Assembly: GCA_945870175.1 (NCBI GenBank)
Contig: CAMBRJ010000057.1
Span: 1-10,382 of the forward strand
Length of the DNA: 10,382 bases
Direction of reading: 5' to 3'
Source: Gemmatimonas phototrophica
GTDB lineage: Bacteria > Gemmatimonadota > Gemmatimonadetes > Gemmatimonadales > Gemmatimonadaceae
In this document: piece by piece, positions 1 to 7,258 of the stretch
Layout: the number at the start of each line of letters is the position of its first letter
Position numbering within the stretch: position 1 is the first letter of the stretch
Notes under the pieces: model-generated
Told to the model about the DNA's origin: nothing
Seen by the model: the letters and a program-made list of their open reading frames with translations, nothing else
Databases searched by the model: none
Program-made: the position numbers and the translations under genes

Positions 1-1
1 C

Positions 2-26
2 CGCGTGGAGTGCGTCTCTCCACGTG
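2..26. repeat. Inverted repeat (stem-loop) upstream of the ATP-grasp gene
   Basis: The arms CGTGGAG (4-10) and CTCCACG (18-24) are perfect reverse complements around a 7-base loop. A G-T and a C-G pair at the base extend the stem to nine pairs. No T-run follows, so a classical intrinsic terminator is not shown. It could be the end of an upstream transcript or a leader structure for the gene starting at 71. It lies in the stretch that would be coding if the ATP-grasp gene began at GTG 5, and so weakly favours the later start. Confidence 0.4.
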
Positions 27-70
27 TACAGTATGTTGCATTCTCATTCTGCCAACCCTTCCTGCGACTC

Positions 71-1252
71 GTGCCAACCATCCTTCTCACCGACCCCGAA
101 CAGCGCGCGGCCCTGGCGGCCGCCCGTTCGTTAGGCCGGCAGGGATGGCGCGTGATGACGCTCGGCGTTTCGCGAGGGCTAGCCGGCGCATCCCGCTCGG
201 TCGTACGGCATCATCACATCAGCGCCGAGGATGTCGGCGTCGCGCCGCGCCTCATTGCCGCGGTCGCCGATGTTGTGCGGCGAGAGCAGGTTGATGTGGT
301 CGTCCCGGTCACGGACGCGGCGTCTCGCGTGCTGCTCGGCGCGAGCGCGGCCGTCGGTGCCATTGTCGCCGGGCCGACGGCGGACGCCTATGCCCGAGCC
401 AGCGACAAGGCGGCACTCCTTGCCGTGGCGGCGCAGTGCGGCCTTCGCGTGCCGCGTCAGCACACGCTGACGACACGCGCTGACGACCACGCCGCCGCCG
501 CGCAGGTATCGGGATCCGTGGTGGTGAAGCCCGCGCGCTCGGTGGTCGAGGTGAACGGTGCCTCCCGGTCGCTGGGGGTTCGGTTCGTGGCCGATGCCTC
601 TGGCCTCGATGCGGTGCTGGCATCGTATCCGGACGAGGCCTACCCGCTGCTCGTGCAGGAGCGGACCTTCGGAGACGGGGTGGGCGTATTCCTGCTCCGC
701 TCGGGCGGCGTGACGCAGATGCAGTTCGCCCACCGCCGGTTGCGTGAGAAGCCGCCCGCCGGTGGCGTGAGCACGTATCGCGAAGCCATCGAGCCGCCAT
801 CCGCCTTGCTGGCACAATGCGAGCGATTACTCGATGTGCTGCAGTTCGAGGGCCCCGCGATGATCGAGTTCAAGCAGGATGGGCGCACCGGCGACTTCGT
901 GCTCATGGAGATCAATGCGCGGCTCTGGGGGTCACTCCAGCTGGCGGTCGATGCCGGCGTGGACTTCCCGCTGGCGTTGGTGCAAATGGCGCTCGGACAC
1001 GCCATCACGCCACCGGGCCCCGTGGTGGCCGGTGTGCGTACCGTGTGGGAACTCGGCGAAGTCGATCACGCCCTGGCGCTGCTTCGACGGTCCCGGGAAG
1101 AGCTTCATGCGCCGAGTACGCTGTCGGTCGGCTGGAGAGCGGCGCTGCGTGCGTTGACCGATCACCGCTGGAGCGATCGCCCGGAAGTCTTTCGTTGGAG
1201 CGACCCCATGCCGTTCGTCGCTGAACTTTCACGATGGATCCGAGGACGCTGA
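71..1252 (+). CDS. ATP-grasp domain protein (carboxylate-amine/thiol ligase type)
   Basis: A 393-residue predicted soluble ligase of the ATP-grasp superfamily. These enzymes activate a carboxylate as an acyl-phosphate with ATP and join it to an amine or thiol; the substrates here are unknown. The N-terminal Rossmann-like part (about 1-105) begins PTILLTDPEQRAAL and leads into DKAALLAVAAQCGLRVP at 112-128. ATP-binding residues are K113 and K153 (VVVKPARS), with the hinge at VQER (195-198). E266 (AMIEFK) and E280/N282 (MEINARLWGS) are the expected magnesium ligands, so the active site looks intact. The frame is open from GTG 5, but the first 22 codons look unlike the family, whose members begin at the first beta strand; GTG 71 is therefore preferred, although no clear ribosome binding site precedes it. 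The family 2 glycosyltransferase gene starts directly after the stop. ATP-grasp genes of this kind are often found in exopolysaccharide clusters, so modification of a sugar or a lipid-linked intermediate is a reasonable inference. Confidence 0.85.
   Translation: MPTILLTDPEQRAALAAARSLGRQGWRVMTLGVSRGLAGASRSVVRHHHISAEDVGVAPRLIAAVADVVRREQVDVVVPVTDAASRVLLGASAAVGAIVAGPTADAYARASDKAALLAVAAQCGLRVPRQHTLTTRADDHAAAAQVSGSVVVKPARSVVEVNGASRSLGVRFVADASGLDAVLASYPDEAYPLLVQERTFGDGVGVFLLRSGGVTQMQFAHRRLREKPPAGGVSTYREAIEPPSALLAQCERLLDVLQFEGPAMIEFKQDGRTGDFVLMEINARLWGSLQLAVDAGVDFPLALVQMALGHAITPPGPVVAGVRTVWELGEVDHALALLRRSREELHAPSTLSVGWRAALRALTDHRWSDRPEVFRWSDPMPFVAELSRWIRGR
1242..1246 (+). promoter_or_regulatory. Ribosome binding site for the family 2 glycosyltransferase
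   Basis: GAGGA lies six bases before GTG 1253, inside the last codons of the ATP-grasp gene. It fixes the GTG as the start and implies translational coupling of the two genes. Confidence 0.6.
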
Positions 1253-2428
1253 GTGCTGGAGATTCTTGGTTGGGTGCTGATCGCAGCCCCCGTCGCGTTG
1301 GGCGGCTATGCGTTTATCGGGTATCCCGGCATCGTGTGGCTCTGGTCGCGCCTGCGTCCGCCGTACGTGCTGCCCCCCGCTCCTGTGGAGTGGCCGGAGA
1401 TCAGCATCCTGATCGTGGCTTACAACGAGGAGCGTCGGTTGCGCCGCACCTTGGAGCATGCGCTCGCTACCGACTATCCAGCCGATCGGCTCAATGTGTT
1501 GGTCGTGTCCGATGCGTCGAGCGATGGCACGGATAGCCTCGTCCTCACCTACGGCGATCCGCGGGTCCGCTTGCTGCGCATGCCCGAGCGGAGCGGCAAG
1601 CCGGCTGGAGAGAACGCGGCCGGCACCATGCTGCGAGGCGACATCGTGGTGTCGATCGATGCCTCCATTCTGATTCCACGCGATTCACTCAGGCCGCTTA
1701 TTCGGGCGTTGCTCGATCCATCGGTTGGGCTCGCGTCTGGTCGCGACATCAGTATCGGCGACGAAGCGCGGGAAGGGAACAAGGCCGAGTCGTCGTACGT
1801 GGGCCTCGAGATGACGCTGCGTCATCTCGAGACGCGTGTGCACAGCATCGTGGGGGCAAGCGGTTGTTTCTATGCCAACCGACGACATTTGCAGCAAGTG
1901 CAGCTACCGAACGAGCTCGCCCGCGATTTCGCCGCGGCGAGTGTGGCGCGGGCGCATGGGTATCGCGCCGTGTCGGTGGATGAGGCGACCTGTCTGGTGC
2001 CGCGCACGCCCACACTCAAGGCCGAATTGCGCCGGAAGAGTCGCACCATGGGTCGCGGCCTCGACACGCTGGTGTATCTGCGCGGCATGATGAACCCGTT
2101 CACGTACGGGAGCTACGCGTTCATGATGGTCTCGCACAAGCTCGTGCGATGGCTGCTCTTCCCGTCGTTGCTGGGCTGGCTGATCGGGCCGTTGCTCGTG
2201 ATGCGTTCTGCCCCATGGGCGTTGCTGTTGGCGCTCGGAATGATCGTCGGGCTCGTGGTGGCTCGCCTCGTAATCATCTGGCCCGACAACCGTCGGTTGC
2301 CGCGCATCATCGCGTTGCCCGGGTACGTGTTCATCAGCATCGTGGCCGGATGGATGGCGTGGCTGCATCTCATTCGCAACGAAAAGAGCGCGATGTGGGA
2401 ACCGACCCAGCGTCCGGTTTCCGCGTGA
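1253..2428 (+). CDS. Membrane-anchored family 2 glycosyltransferase
   Basis: A 391-residue processive-type GT-A glycosyltransferase that would transfer a sugar from a nucleotide-sugar donor on the cytoplasmic face of the inner membrane. A hydrophobic segment at about 5-32 is followed by the catalytic domain at about 48-270. That domain shows the opening strand ISILIVAYNEE (50-60), the nucleotide-binding SDASSDGT (86-93, D87), SGKPAGENAA (114-123), and a metal-site D136 in SIDAS. The likely base is D225 in ARDF, followed by RRKSRTMGRG (260-269). Three further membrane spans lie at about 297-318, 321-343 and 353-374. The canonical second Asp of the DXD motif is Ser (DAS). The usual ED and QxxRW motifs appear as RD and RRKSR, the pattern of a recognised hyaluronan-synthase/IcaA-like side branch rather than of dead enzymes. 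The GTG start follows the upstream stop with no gap and has a GAGGA ribosome site. The stop overlaps the next start (GTGA). The sugar and acceptor cannot be read from the sequence. Confidence 0.88.
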   Translation: MLEILGWVLIAAPVALGGYAFIGYPGIVWLWSRLRPPYVLPPAPVEWPEISILIVAYNEERRLRRTLEHALATDYPADRLNVLVVSDASSDGTDSLVLTYGDPRVRLLRMPERSGKPAGENAAGTMLRGDIVVSIDASILIPRDSLRPLIRALLDPSVGLASGRDISIGDEAREGNKAESSYVGLEMTLRHLETRVHSIVGASGCFYANRRHLQQVQLPNELARDFAAASVARAHGYRAVSVDEATCLVPRTPTLKAELRRKSRTMGRGLDTLVYLRGMMNPFTYGSYAFMMVSHKLVRWLLFPSLLGWLIGPLLVMRSAPWALLLALGMIVGLVVARLVIIWPDNRRLPRIIALPGYVFISIVAGWMAWLHLIRNEKSAMWEPTQRPVSA

Positions 2429-3531
2429 AGGCTCGCGTCCTCCACGTGGTGGCTCCGGCGCGTGCCGGAGGGCTGGAGTCGGTGGTGCTGCAGCTAACCA
2501 CGGGGCTGCGCGCTCGCGGTCACGATGTGGAGGTCGCGGCGGTTCTGGACCCGGCGCAGTCGTCAGCGCATCCGTTCGTCGAAGCACTGGAGGAGGCGAA
2601 GGTTCCGGTGCATCGTATCGTGGTCGGAACGCGCGAGTATCGCGCTGAGCGAAAGGCGATCGCGCAGTTGATGCGGGCGAACGACGTCGATGTGCTGCAC
2701 ACGCACGGCTATCGCCCCGACGTGGTTGATGGCGGCGTGGCGCGGGCCATGAAGCGGGCGCACGTCACGACGCTGCATGGATTCGTGGGGGGCAGCTGGC
2801 GTGGTCGCTTGTACGAATGGCTCCAAGTGCGTGCGGCCGTTCGCGCGCAGGCTGCGATTGCCGTATCCGCGCCGATCGCCGATCGGCTCACGCGGGCCGG
2901 CGGAGGGGCCACGACGCATCTGCTGCGGAATGCCGTGGCGCCGAATGCATCGGCGTTCAGTCGCGAGGCGAGCCGCGCGGCACTCGCCCTTCCGGCTGAC
3001 GCGTTCCTGGTGGGTTGGGTGGGACGCCTTTCTCACGAAAAGGGCCCCGATCTGTTCGTTGAGGCGCTGGCCCTGACCGGTGATCACGTGCACGGGGTGT
3101 TCGTGGGCGATGGTCCGCTGCGCGCACAGTGGCTCGCGCTCGCCGGCGAGCGCGGCGTGGCGCATCGGCTGCATTGTACCGGGATGCGCCCGCAGGCGAG
3201 TCGCTATCTCGCGGCATTCGACGCGCTCGCGCTCACCTCGCGCACCGAGGGAACACCGATGGTGTTACTGGAGGCGATGTGGGCTGGCGTGCCGATCGTG
3301 GCCACCGCGGTTGGTGGCGTGCCGGATGTACTGCACGCCGGCGACGCGCTCCTCTGCCCAAGCGGGGATGTCGGCGCCATTGCGGAGGCCGTGAACCGGA
3401 TGGCCGCCGAGCCGGCGCTCCGCGCGTCACTTTCGTTGCAAGCCCGCGCCCGTGTGGCGCACGCGTTCGCCCCCGACGGGTGGCTGGCCGCGCACGCGCA
3501 GCTGTATCAGCGGTTCGTGCGCACCCGATAG
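2425..3531 (+). CDS. Family 4 glycosyltransferase (GT-B fold)
   Basis: A 368-residue retaining glycosyltransferase of the GT4/GT1 (RfaB-like) superfamily, cytoplasmic or peripheral at the membrane. The N-terminal acceptor domain starts KARVLHVVAPARAGGLESVV with the glycine loop at G15-G16, and has LHTHGYRPD at 91-99. The C-terminal donor domain starts near 195 with GWVGRLSHEKGPDLF (R201, K206 for the donor phosphates). It carries the E-x7-E motif at E275 and E283 (EGTPMVLLE), then AGVPIVATAVGGVPD. The frame is open for 92 codons upstream, inside the previous gene, but homologous sequence begins only at this GTG, which overlaps the preceding stop by four bases as GTGA. No strong Shine-Dalgarno sequence is visible, so initiation probably depends on coupling. 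It is the third gene of the ATP-grasp/GT2/GT4 set and probably acts on the same glycan. Its last 25 bases overlap the convergent end of metH. Confidence 0.88.
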   Translation: MKARVLHVVAPARAGGLESVVLQLTTGLRARGHDVEVAAVLDPAQSSAHPFVEALEEAKVPVHRIVVGTREYRAERKAIAQLMRANDVDVLHTHGYRPDVVDGGVARAMKRAHVTTLHGFVGGSWRGRLYEWLQVRAAVRAQAAIAVSAPIADRLTRAGGGATTHLLRNAVAPNASAFSREASRAALALPADAFLVGWVGRLSHEKGPDLFVEALALTGDHVHGVFVGDGPLRAQWLALAGERGVAHRLHCTGMRPQASRYLAAFDALALTSRTEGTPMVLLEAMWAGVPIVATAVGGVPDVLHAGDALLCPSGDVGAIAEAVNRMAAEPALRASLSLQARARVAHAFAPDGWLAAHAQLYQRFVRTR

Positions 3532-6500
3532 TCGTCCTGCTGATCGGGTAGTGTCGGCCCGACGCCGAAGTACCGGCTCTCGGGACGCCAGAAGTACCAT
3601 CCGCTCACCGATGCGGCCGGGTACATCGCGAAGCTCTCGGTAAGTGTAATCCCCGCACGCTCCGGCACGCCGAGCAGCGCAAAGAGGGTGCCCTTTTCGG
3701 CGTGATCCGGGCATGCCGGATAGCCCGGCGCGGGACGGATGCCCTGATAGCGCTCCTTGATGAGCCCCTCGTTGTCGAGCGACTCATTCGTGGCGTAGCC
3801 CCAGAACTCGCGGCGCACGCGCGCATGCAGATGTTCGGCGAATGCCTCCGCCAGCCGATCGGCGAGCGCCTGCACCAGGATCGCACTGTAGTCATCGTGC
3901 GCCGCACGATACTCGGCCGCCAACGCCTCGACGCCGTGCCCGGTGGTCACGGCGAACGCACCGACGTAGTCGCCGACGCCGCTGTCCGTTGGCGCGACGA
4001 AGTCCGAGAGGCACATGTTCGCACGCCCGTCGCCCTTCTTGTCGAGTTGCTGTCGCAGCATGTGCAGCGTGGCCACCGGTGTCGTTCGCGACGCCTCGGC
4101 GTACAACACGATATCGTCGCCCACCGCGTTGGCGGGCCAGAAGCCATACGCTGCCCGCGCCTCGATTCGACCCTCACGAATCAATCGGGACAGCATCTCG
4201 CGTGCATCGGCATACAGCGACCGCGCCGTCTCGCCCACGATCGGGTCGTCGAGAATGGCCGGATAGTGGCCGGCCAGCTCCCAGGTTTGGAAGAAGGGCG
4301 TCCAGTCGATGTACGGTACGAGGTCTTCGAGCGGGTACTCCAACAGCGTACGCGGACCCGTAAAGGTGGGCACCGGCACAGGCACTGAAAGGTCGATCTT
4401 GGCGCGATTCGCCCGCGCCGCCGCAATGCTCACCAACCGCTCCGCCCCACCACGCGCCGCACGCGCCACGCGCAGCTCCTCGTATTCCTTGCGCACGCCG
4501 GCCGCGTAGCCGGCCTTGCGTTCGTCGCTGAGCAACGCGCTGGTCACACCCACCGCGCGCGATGCGTCGAGCACGTGCACCACCGGACCCGAATACGACG
4601 GCTCGATTTTGAGCGCCGTGTGCGCCTTGCTGGTGGTGGCCCCGCCGATCAACAGCGGCACCGTGAAGCCCTGACGTTCCATCTCGCTCGCCACGAACGT
4701 CATCTCTTCCAGCGACGGCGTAATGAGCCCCGACAAGCCGATCACGTCGGCGTTCACTTCGCGCGCCTTCGCAAGAATGGCAGCACACGACTGCATCACT
4801 CCCATGTCCACCACGTCGTAGCCGTTGCACTGCAGCACCACGCCCACAATGTTCTTGCCGATGTCGTGTACGTCGCCCTTTACCGTGGCCATCAGCACGC
4901 GGCCGGCGGGCTTGCTGTCCACCGTTTTCAGCGCTTCGATGAACGGGATGAGATGCGCCACGGCTTTCTTCATCACGCGCGCGCTCTTCACCACCTGCGG
5001 CAGAAACAGTTTGCCTTCGCCGAACAGATCACCCACTACGTTCATGCCGCGCATGAGCGGGCCTTCGATCACTTCGATGGGGTGCGACGAGGCCAGTCGT
5101 GCCTCTTCTGTGTCTTCCACCACAAAGGCGTCGATGCCGCGTACCAGGGCATGCGCGATGCGCTCCTCGATGGGAAGTGCGCGCCACGCCAGATCTTCCG
5201 TTTGCTTGGCGCGCCCCTTGGCCTGGTCGGCCACTTCCAACAGTCGCTCGGTGGAATCGGCTCGGCGAGCCAGCACCACGTCTTCCACGCGCTCGCGCAG
5301 GTCGAGCGGAATGTCTTCGTACGGAATGAGCTGACCGGCATTCACGATGCCCATATCCATGCCGGCACGGATGGCATGATACAGGAACACCGCATGCATC
5401 GCTTCGCGCAGCGGATTGTTACCGCGAAACGAGAACGACATGTTGCTCACGCCACCGGAGATCTTGGCGAACGGTAACGTGCGTTTGATTTCGCTGGTGG
5501 CCTCGAAATAATCGATGGCGTAGCGCGCGTGCTCTTCGATGCCGGTGCCGATGGCGAAGATGTTCGGATCGAAGATGATGTCCTGCGGCGGGAAGCCCAC
5601 TTGCTCGGTGAGAATCTTGTACGCACGCGTGCAGATTTCGACCTTCCGCGCGGCGGTGTCGGCTTGGCCCTGTTCGTCGAAGGCCATCACGATCACGGCG
5701 GCGCCGTAGCGTCGCACCAAGCGCGCCTGCCGCAGGAATTCGACCTCGCCTTCCTTCAGCGAGATCGAGTTCACCACGCCCTTGCCCTGCAGGCACTTGA
5801 GGCCGGCCTCGATCACGCTCCACTTGCTGGAGTCCACCATCACCGGCACGCGCGAGATATCGGGCTCCGACGCCACCAGATTGAGGAAGGTGACCATCGC
5901 CTTTTCGGCGTCGAGCAGCCCCTCGTCCATGTTGATGTCGATGATCTGGGCGCCGCTATCCACCTGCTGGCGCGCCACGACCAGCGCGTCGCTGTAGTTC
6001 CCGTCGAGAATGAGCTTGGCGAATTTTGCCGAGCCGGTGACGTTGGTGCGCTCGCCCACGTTCACGAAGTTCGTGTCGGGGCCGACGTTCATTGGCTCCA
6101 GCCCCGACAGGCGCAGCAGCGGCGCCACCTCGGGAATACGGCGCGGGGCCACCCCTTCCACCGCCTTGGCAATGGCCGCGATATGGGCCGGCGTGGTGCC
6201 ACAGCAGCCGCCCACGATGTTCAGCAGTCCGCTGCGGGCCCATTCGCCGATCTGCACGGCCATGATTTCCGGCGACTCATCGTAGCCGCCGAAGGCGTTG
6301 GGCAGGCCGGCATTGGGGTGGGCGCTTACGTGCGTATCGGCACTGCGGGAGAGCTCCGACACGTAGGCACGGAGCTGGGCCGCGCCGAGTGCGCAGTTGA
6401 GGCCGATGGAGATGGGCTTGATGTGGGACATGGAGGTCCAGAAGGCCTCCGTGGTCTGTCCAGAAAGCGTGCGGCCGCTGGCGTCGGTGATGGTGCCCGA

Positions 6501-7148
6501 AATCATGACCGGCACGCGCCTGCCCGACTGCTCGAAGTACGACTCGATCGCGAACAGCGCCGCCTTGGCGTTCAGCGTATCGAAGATCGTCTCGACCATC
6601 AGAATGTCGGCGCCACCGTCGAGGAGTCCTTTGGTGGCCTCCGTGTAGGCGGCCACCAGCTGGTCGAAGGTGACGTTGCGGGCGCCCGGGTTCTCGACCT
6701 CGGGGGAGAGGGAGGCGGTCCGATTCGTGGGGCCAAGCACGCCGGCCACGAACCGGGGCTTGGCCGGGTTGGCCGCCTCGAACTCATCGGCCAGCCCGCG
6801 GGCCAGGCCCGCGGCGGCCACGTTGATCTCGTACGCCAGCGACTCCATGCCGTAGTCGGCCATGGAGATGGTGTTGGCGTTGAAGGTGTTCGTCTCGAGG
6901 ATGTCGGCCCCGGCCTCGAGATACTGCCGCTGGATGGCCCCGACGATCTGCGGTTGGGTGAGGGCCAGCAAATCGTTATTGCCCTTAAGATCGCTCGGCC
7001 AGTCGGCGAACCGCGTGCCCCGGTAATCGGCTTCGGTGAGCCGATAGGTCTGGAGCATGGTCCCCATGGCGCCGTCCAGCAGCAGGATGCGCTCGGCGAG
7101 GAGGTGGCCAAGACGGTGACTTCGGGCGCTGGCGATGGTCATTGGCAT
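3507..7148 (-). CDS. metH: Cobalamin-dependent methionine synthase
   Basis: A 1213-residue cytoplasmic enzyme that moves the methyl group of 5-methyl-tetrahydrofolate to homocysteine through methylcobalamin, giving methionine. All modules are present. The homocysteine domain (about 15-335) has DGAMGTMLQ and zinc ligands C252, C315 and C316 (GLNCALG, GGCCGTT). The folate domain (about 355-640) has DINMDEG (404-410), VMVDSSKW (436-443) and GGVSNMSFSFRG (565-576). The cap (about 655-745) is followed by the B12 domain (about 747-895). That domain has D759, H761 (the lower cobalt ligand) and G764 in GDVHDIGKN, and S806/S812 in GLSGLITPS. The reactivation domain (about 910-1205) has D948 (YIDWTPFF), R1138 in RPAPGYPACPDH and Y1193, which match S-adenosylmethionine-binding positions of the E. 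coli enzyme. The protein ends at DQQDDYRVRTNR, roughly 20 residues before the usual E. coli-type tail. The start ATG 7148 precedes the first homology; M3 is an alternative. The Shine-Dalgarno sequence is weak, and a tandem repeat occupies its place. No B12 or SAM riboswitch was recognised in the 110-base leader. Confidence 0.97.
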   Translation of the reverse strand: MPMTIASARSHRLGHLLAERILLLDGAMGTMLQTYRLTEADYRGTRFADWPSDLKGNNDLLALTQPQIVGAIQRQYLEAGADILETNTFNANTISMADYGMESLAYEINVAAAGLARGLADEFEAANPAKPRFVAGVLGPTNRTASLSPEVENPGARNVTFDQLVAAYTEATKGLLDGGADILMVETIFDTLNAKAALFAIESYFEQSGRRVPVMISGTITDASGRTLSGQTTEAFWTSMSHIKPISIGLNCALGAAQLRAYVSELSRSADTHVSAHPNAGLPNAFGGYDESPEIMAVQIGEWARSGLLNIVGGCCGTTPAHIAAIAKAVEGVAPRRIPEVAPLLRLSGLEPMNVGPDTNFVNVGERTNVTGSAKFAKLILDGNYSDALVVARQQVDSGAQIIDINMDEGLLDAEKAMVTFLNLVASEPDISRVPVMVDSSKWSVIEAGLKCLQGKGVVNSISLKEGEVEFLRQARLVRRYGAAVIVMAFDEQGQADTAARKVEICTRAYKILTEQVGFPPQDIIFDPNIFAIGTGIEEHARYAIDYFEATSEIKRTLPFAKISGGVSNMSFSFRGNNPLREAMHAVFLYHAIRAGMDMGIVNAGQLIPYEDIPLDLRERVEDVVLARRADSTERLLEVADQAKGRAKQTEDLAWRALPIEERIAHALVRGIDAFVVEDTEEARLASSHPIEVIEGPLMRGMNVVGDLFGEGKLFLPQVVKSARVMKKAVAHLIPFIEALKTVDSKPAGRVLMATVKGDVHDIGKNIVGVVLQCNGYDVVDMGVMQSCAAILAKAREVNADVIGLSGLITPSLEEMTFVASEMERQGFTVPLLIGGATTSKAHTALKIEPSYSGPVVHVLDASRAVGVTSALLSDERKAGYAAGVRKEYEELRVARAARGGAERLVSIAAARANRAKIDLSVPVPVPTFTGPRTLLEYPLEDLVPYIDWTPFFQTWELAGHYPAILDDPIVGETARSLYADAREMLSRLIREGRIEARAAYGFWPANAVGDDIVLYAEASRTTPVATLHMLRQQLDKKGDGRANMCLSDFVAPTDSGVGDYVGAFAVTTGHGVEALAAEYRAAHDDYSAILVQALADRLAEAFAEHLHARVRREFWGYATNESLDNEGLIKERYQGIRPAPGYPACPDHAEKGTLFALLGVPERAGITLTESFAMYPAASVSGWYFWRPESRYFGVGPTLPDQQDDYRVRTNR

Positions 7149-7258
7149 AAATTAACCAGTGCCGTACCAGTGCCGTACCAGCGCACCTCTGAGGCCCGCT
7201 TGGCTTCGGCTTTGCCACCGCGAGCGAACTTCTACTACCGTATGCCAACTCCAGAGCA
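7149..7258. promoter_or_regulatory. Divergent intergenic region between metH and a glycosyltransferase
   Basis: This 110-base spacer must carry the promoter of metH (-) unless that lies within the neighbouring gene, and probably that of the + strand genes starting at 7259. An 11-bp tandem repeat fills the part next to metH. On the + strand, TTGCCA (7212-7217) and TACCGT (7236-7241) resemble -35 and -10 boxes 18 bases apart, but the implied start would leave only about ten untranslated bases; this is weak. No riboswitch fold was recognised by eye. Confidence 0.4.
7155..7181. repeat. 11-bp tandem repeat, 2.5 copies, in the metH leader
   Basis: The unit ACCAGTGCCGT occurs at 7155-7165 and 7166-7176 without mismatch, followed by a partial copy ACCAG at 7177-7181. 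It lies 7-33 bases upstream of the metH start codon, covering where a Shine-Dalgarno sequence would be. The 11-bp period is close to one helical turn, so paired protein sites on one DNA face are possible; simple replication slippage is equally possible. Confidence 0.75.

Noticed and set aside
33..38. TATGTT as a -10 promoter box for the ATP-grasp gene
   Set aside because: No matching -35 element at proper distance; a single hexamer is not enough.
5..70. N-terminal extension of the ATP-grasp protein from GTG 5
   Set aside because: The 22 extra residues are atypical for the family and cover a stem-loop; GTG 71 stands right at the first beta strand.
2149..2424. N-terminal extension of the first family 4 glycosyltransferase
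   Set aside because: These 92 codons lie inside the family 2 gene in another frame and do not resemble a glycosyltransferase; homology begins at GTG 2425.
4575..5477. A 300-codon open frame on the + strand opposite metH
   Set aside because: Same antisense artefact; the composition is His/Arg-rich and no motif or ribosome site is seen.
7149..7258. SAM, SAH or cobalamin riboswitch upstream of metH
   Set aside because: Read on the - strand, the 110 bases show no recognisable conserved core of these classes, and the space is too short for a full cobalamin riboswitch.
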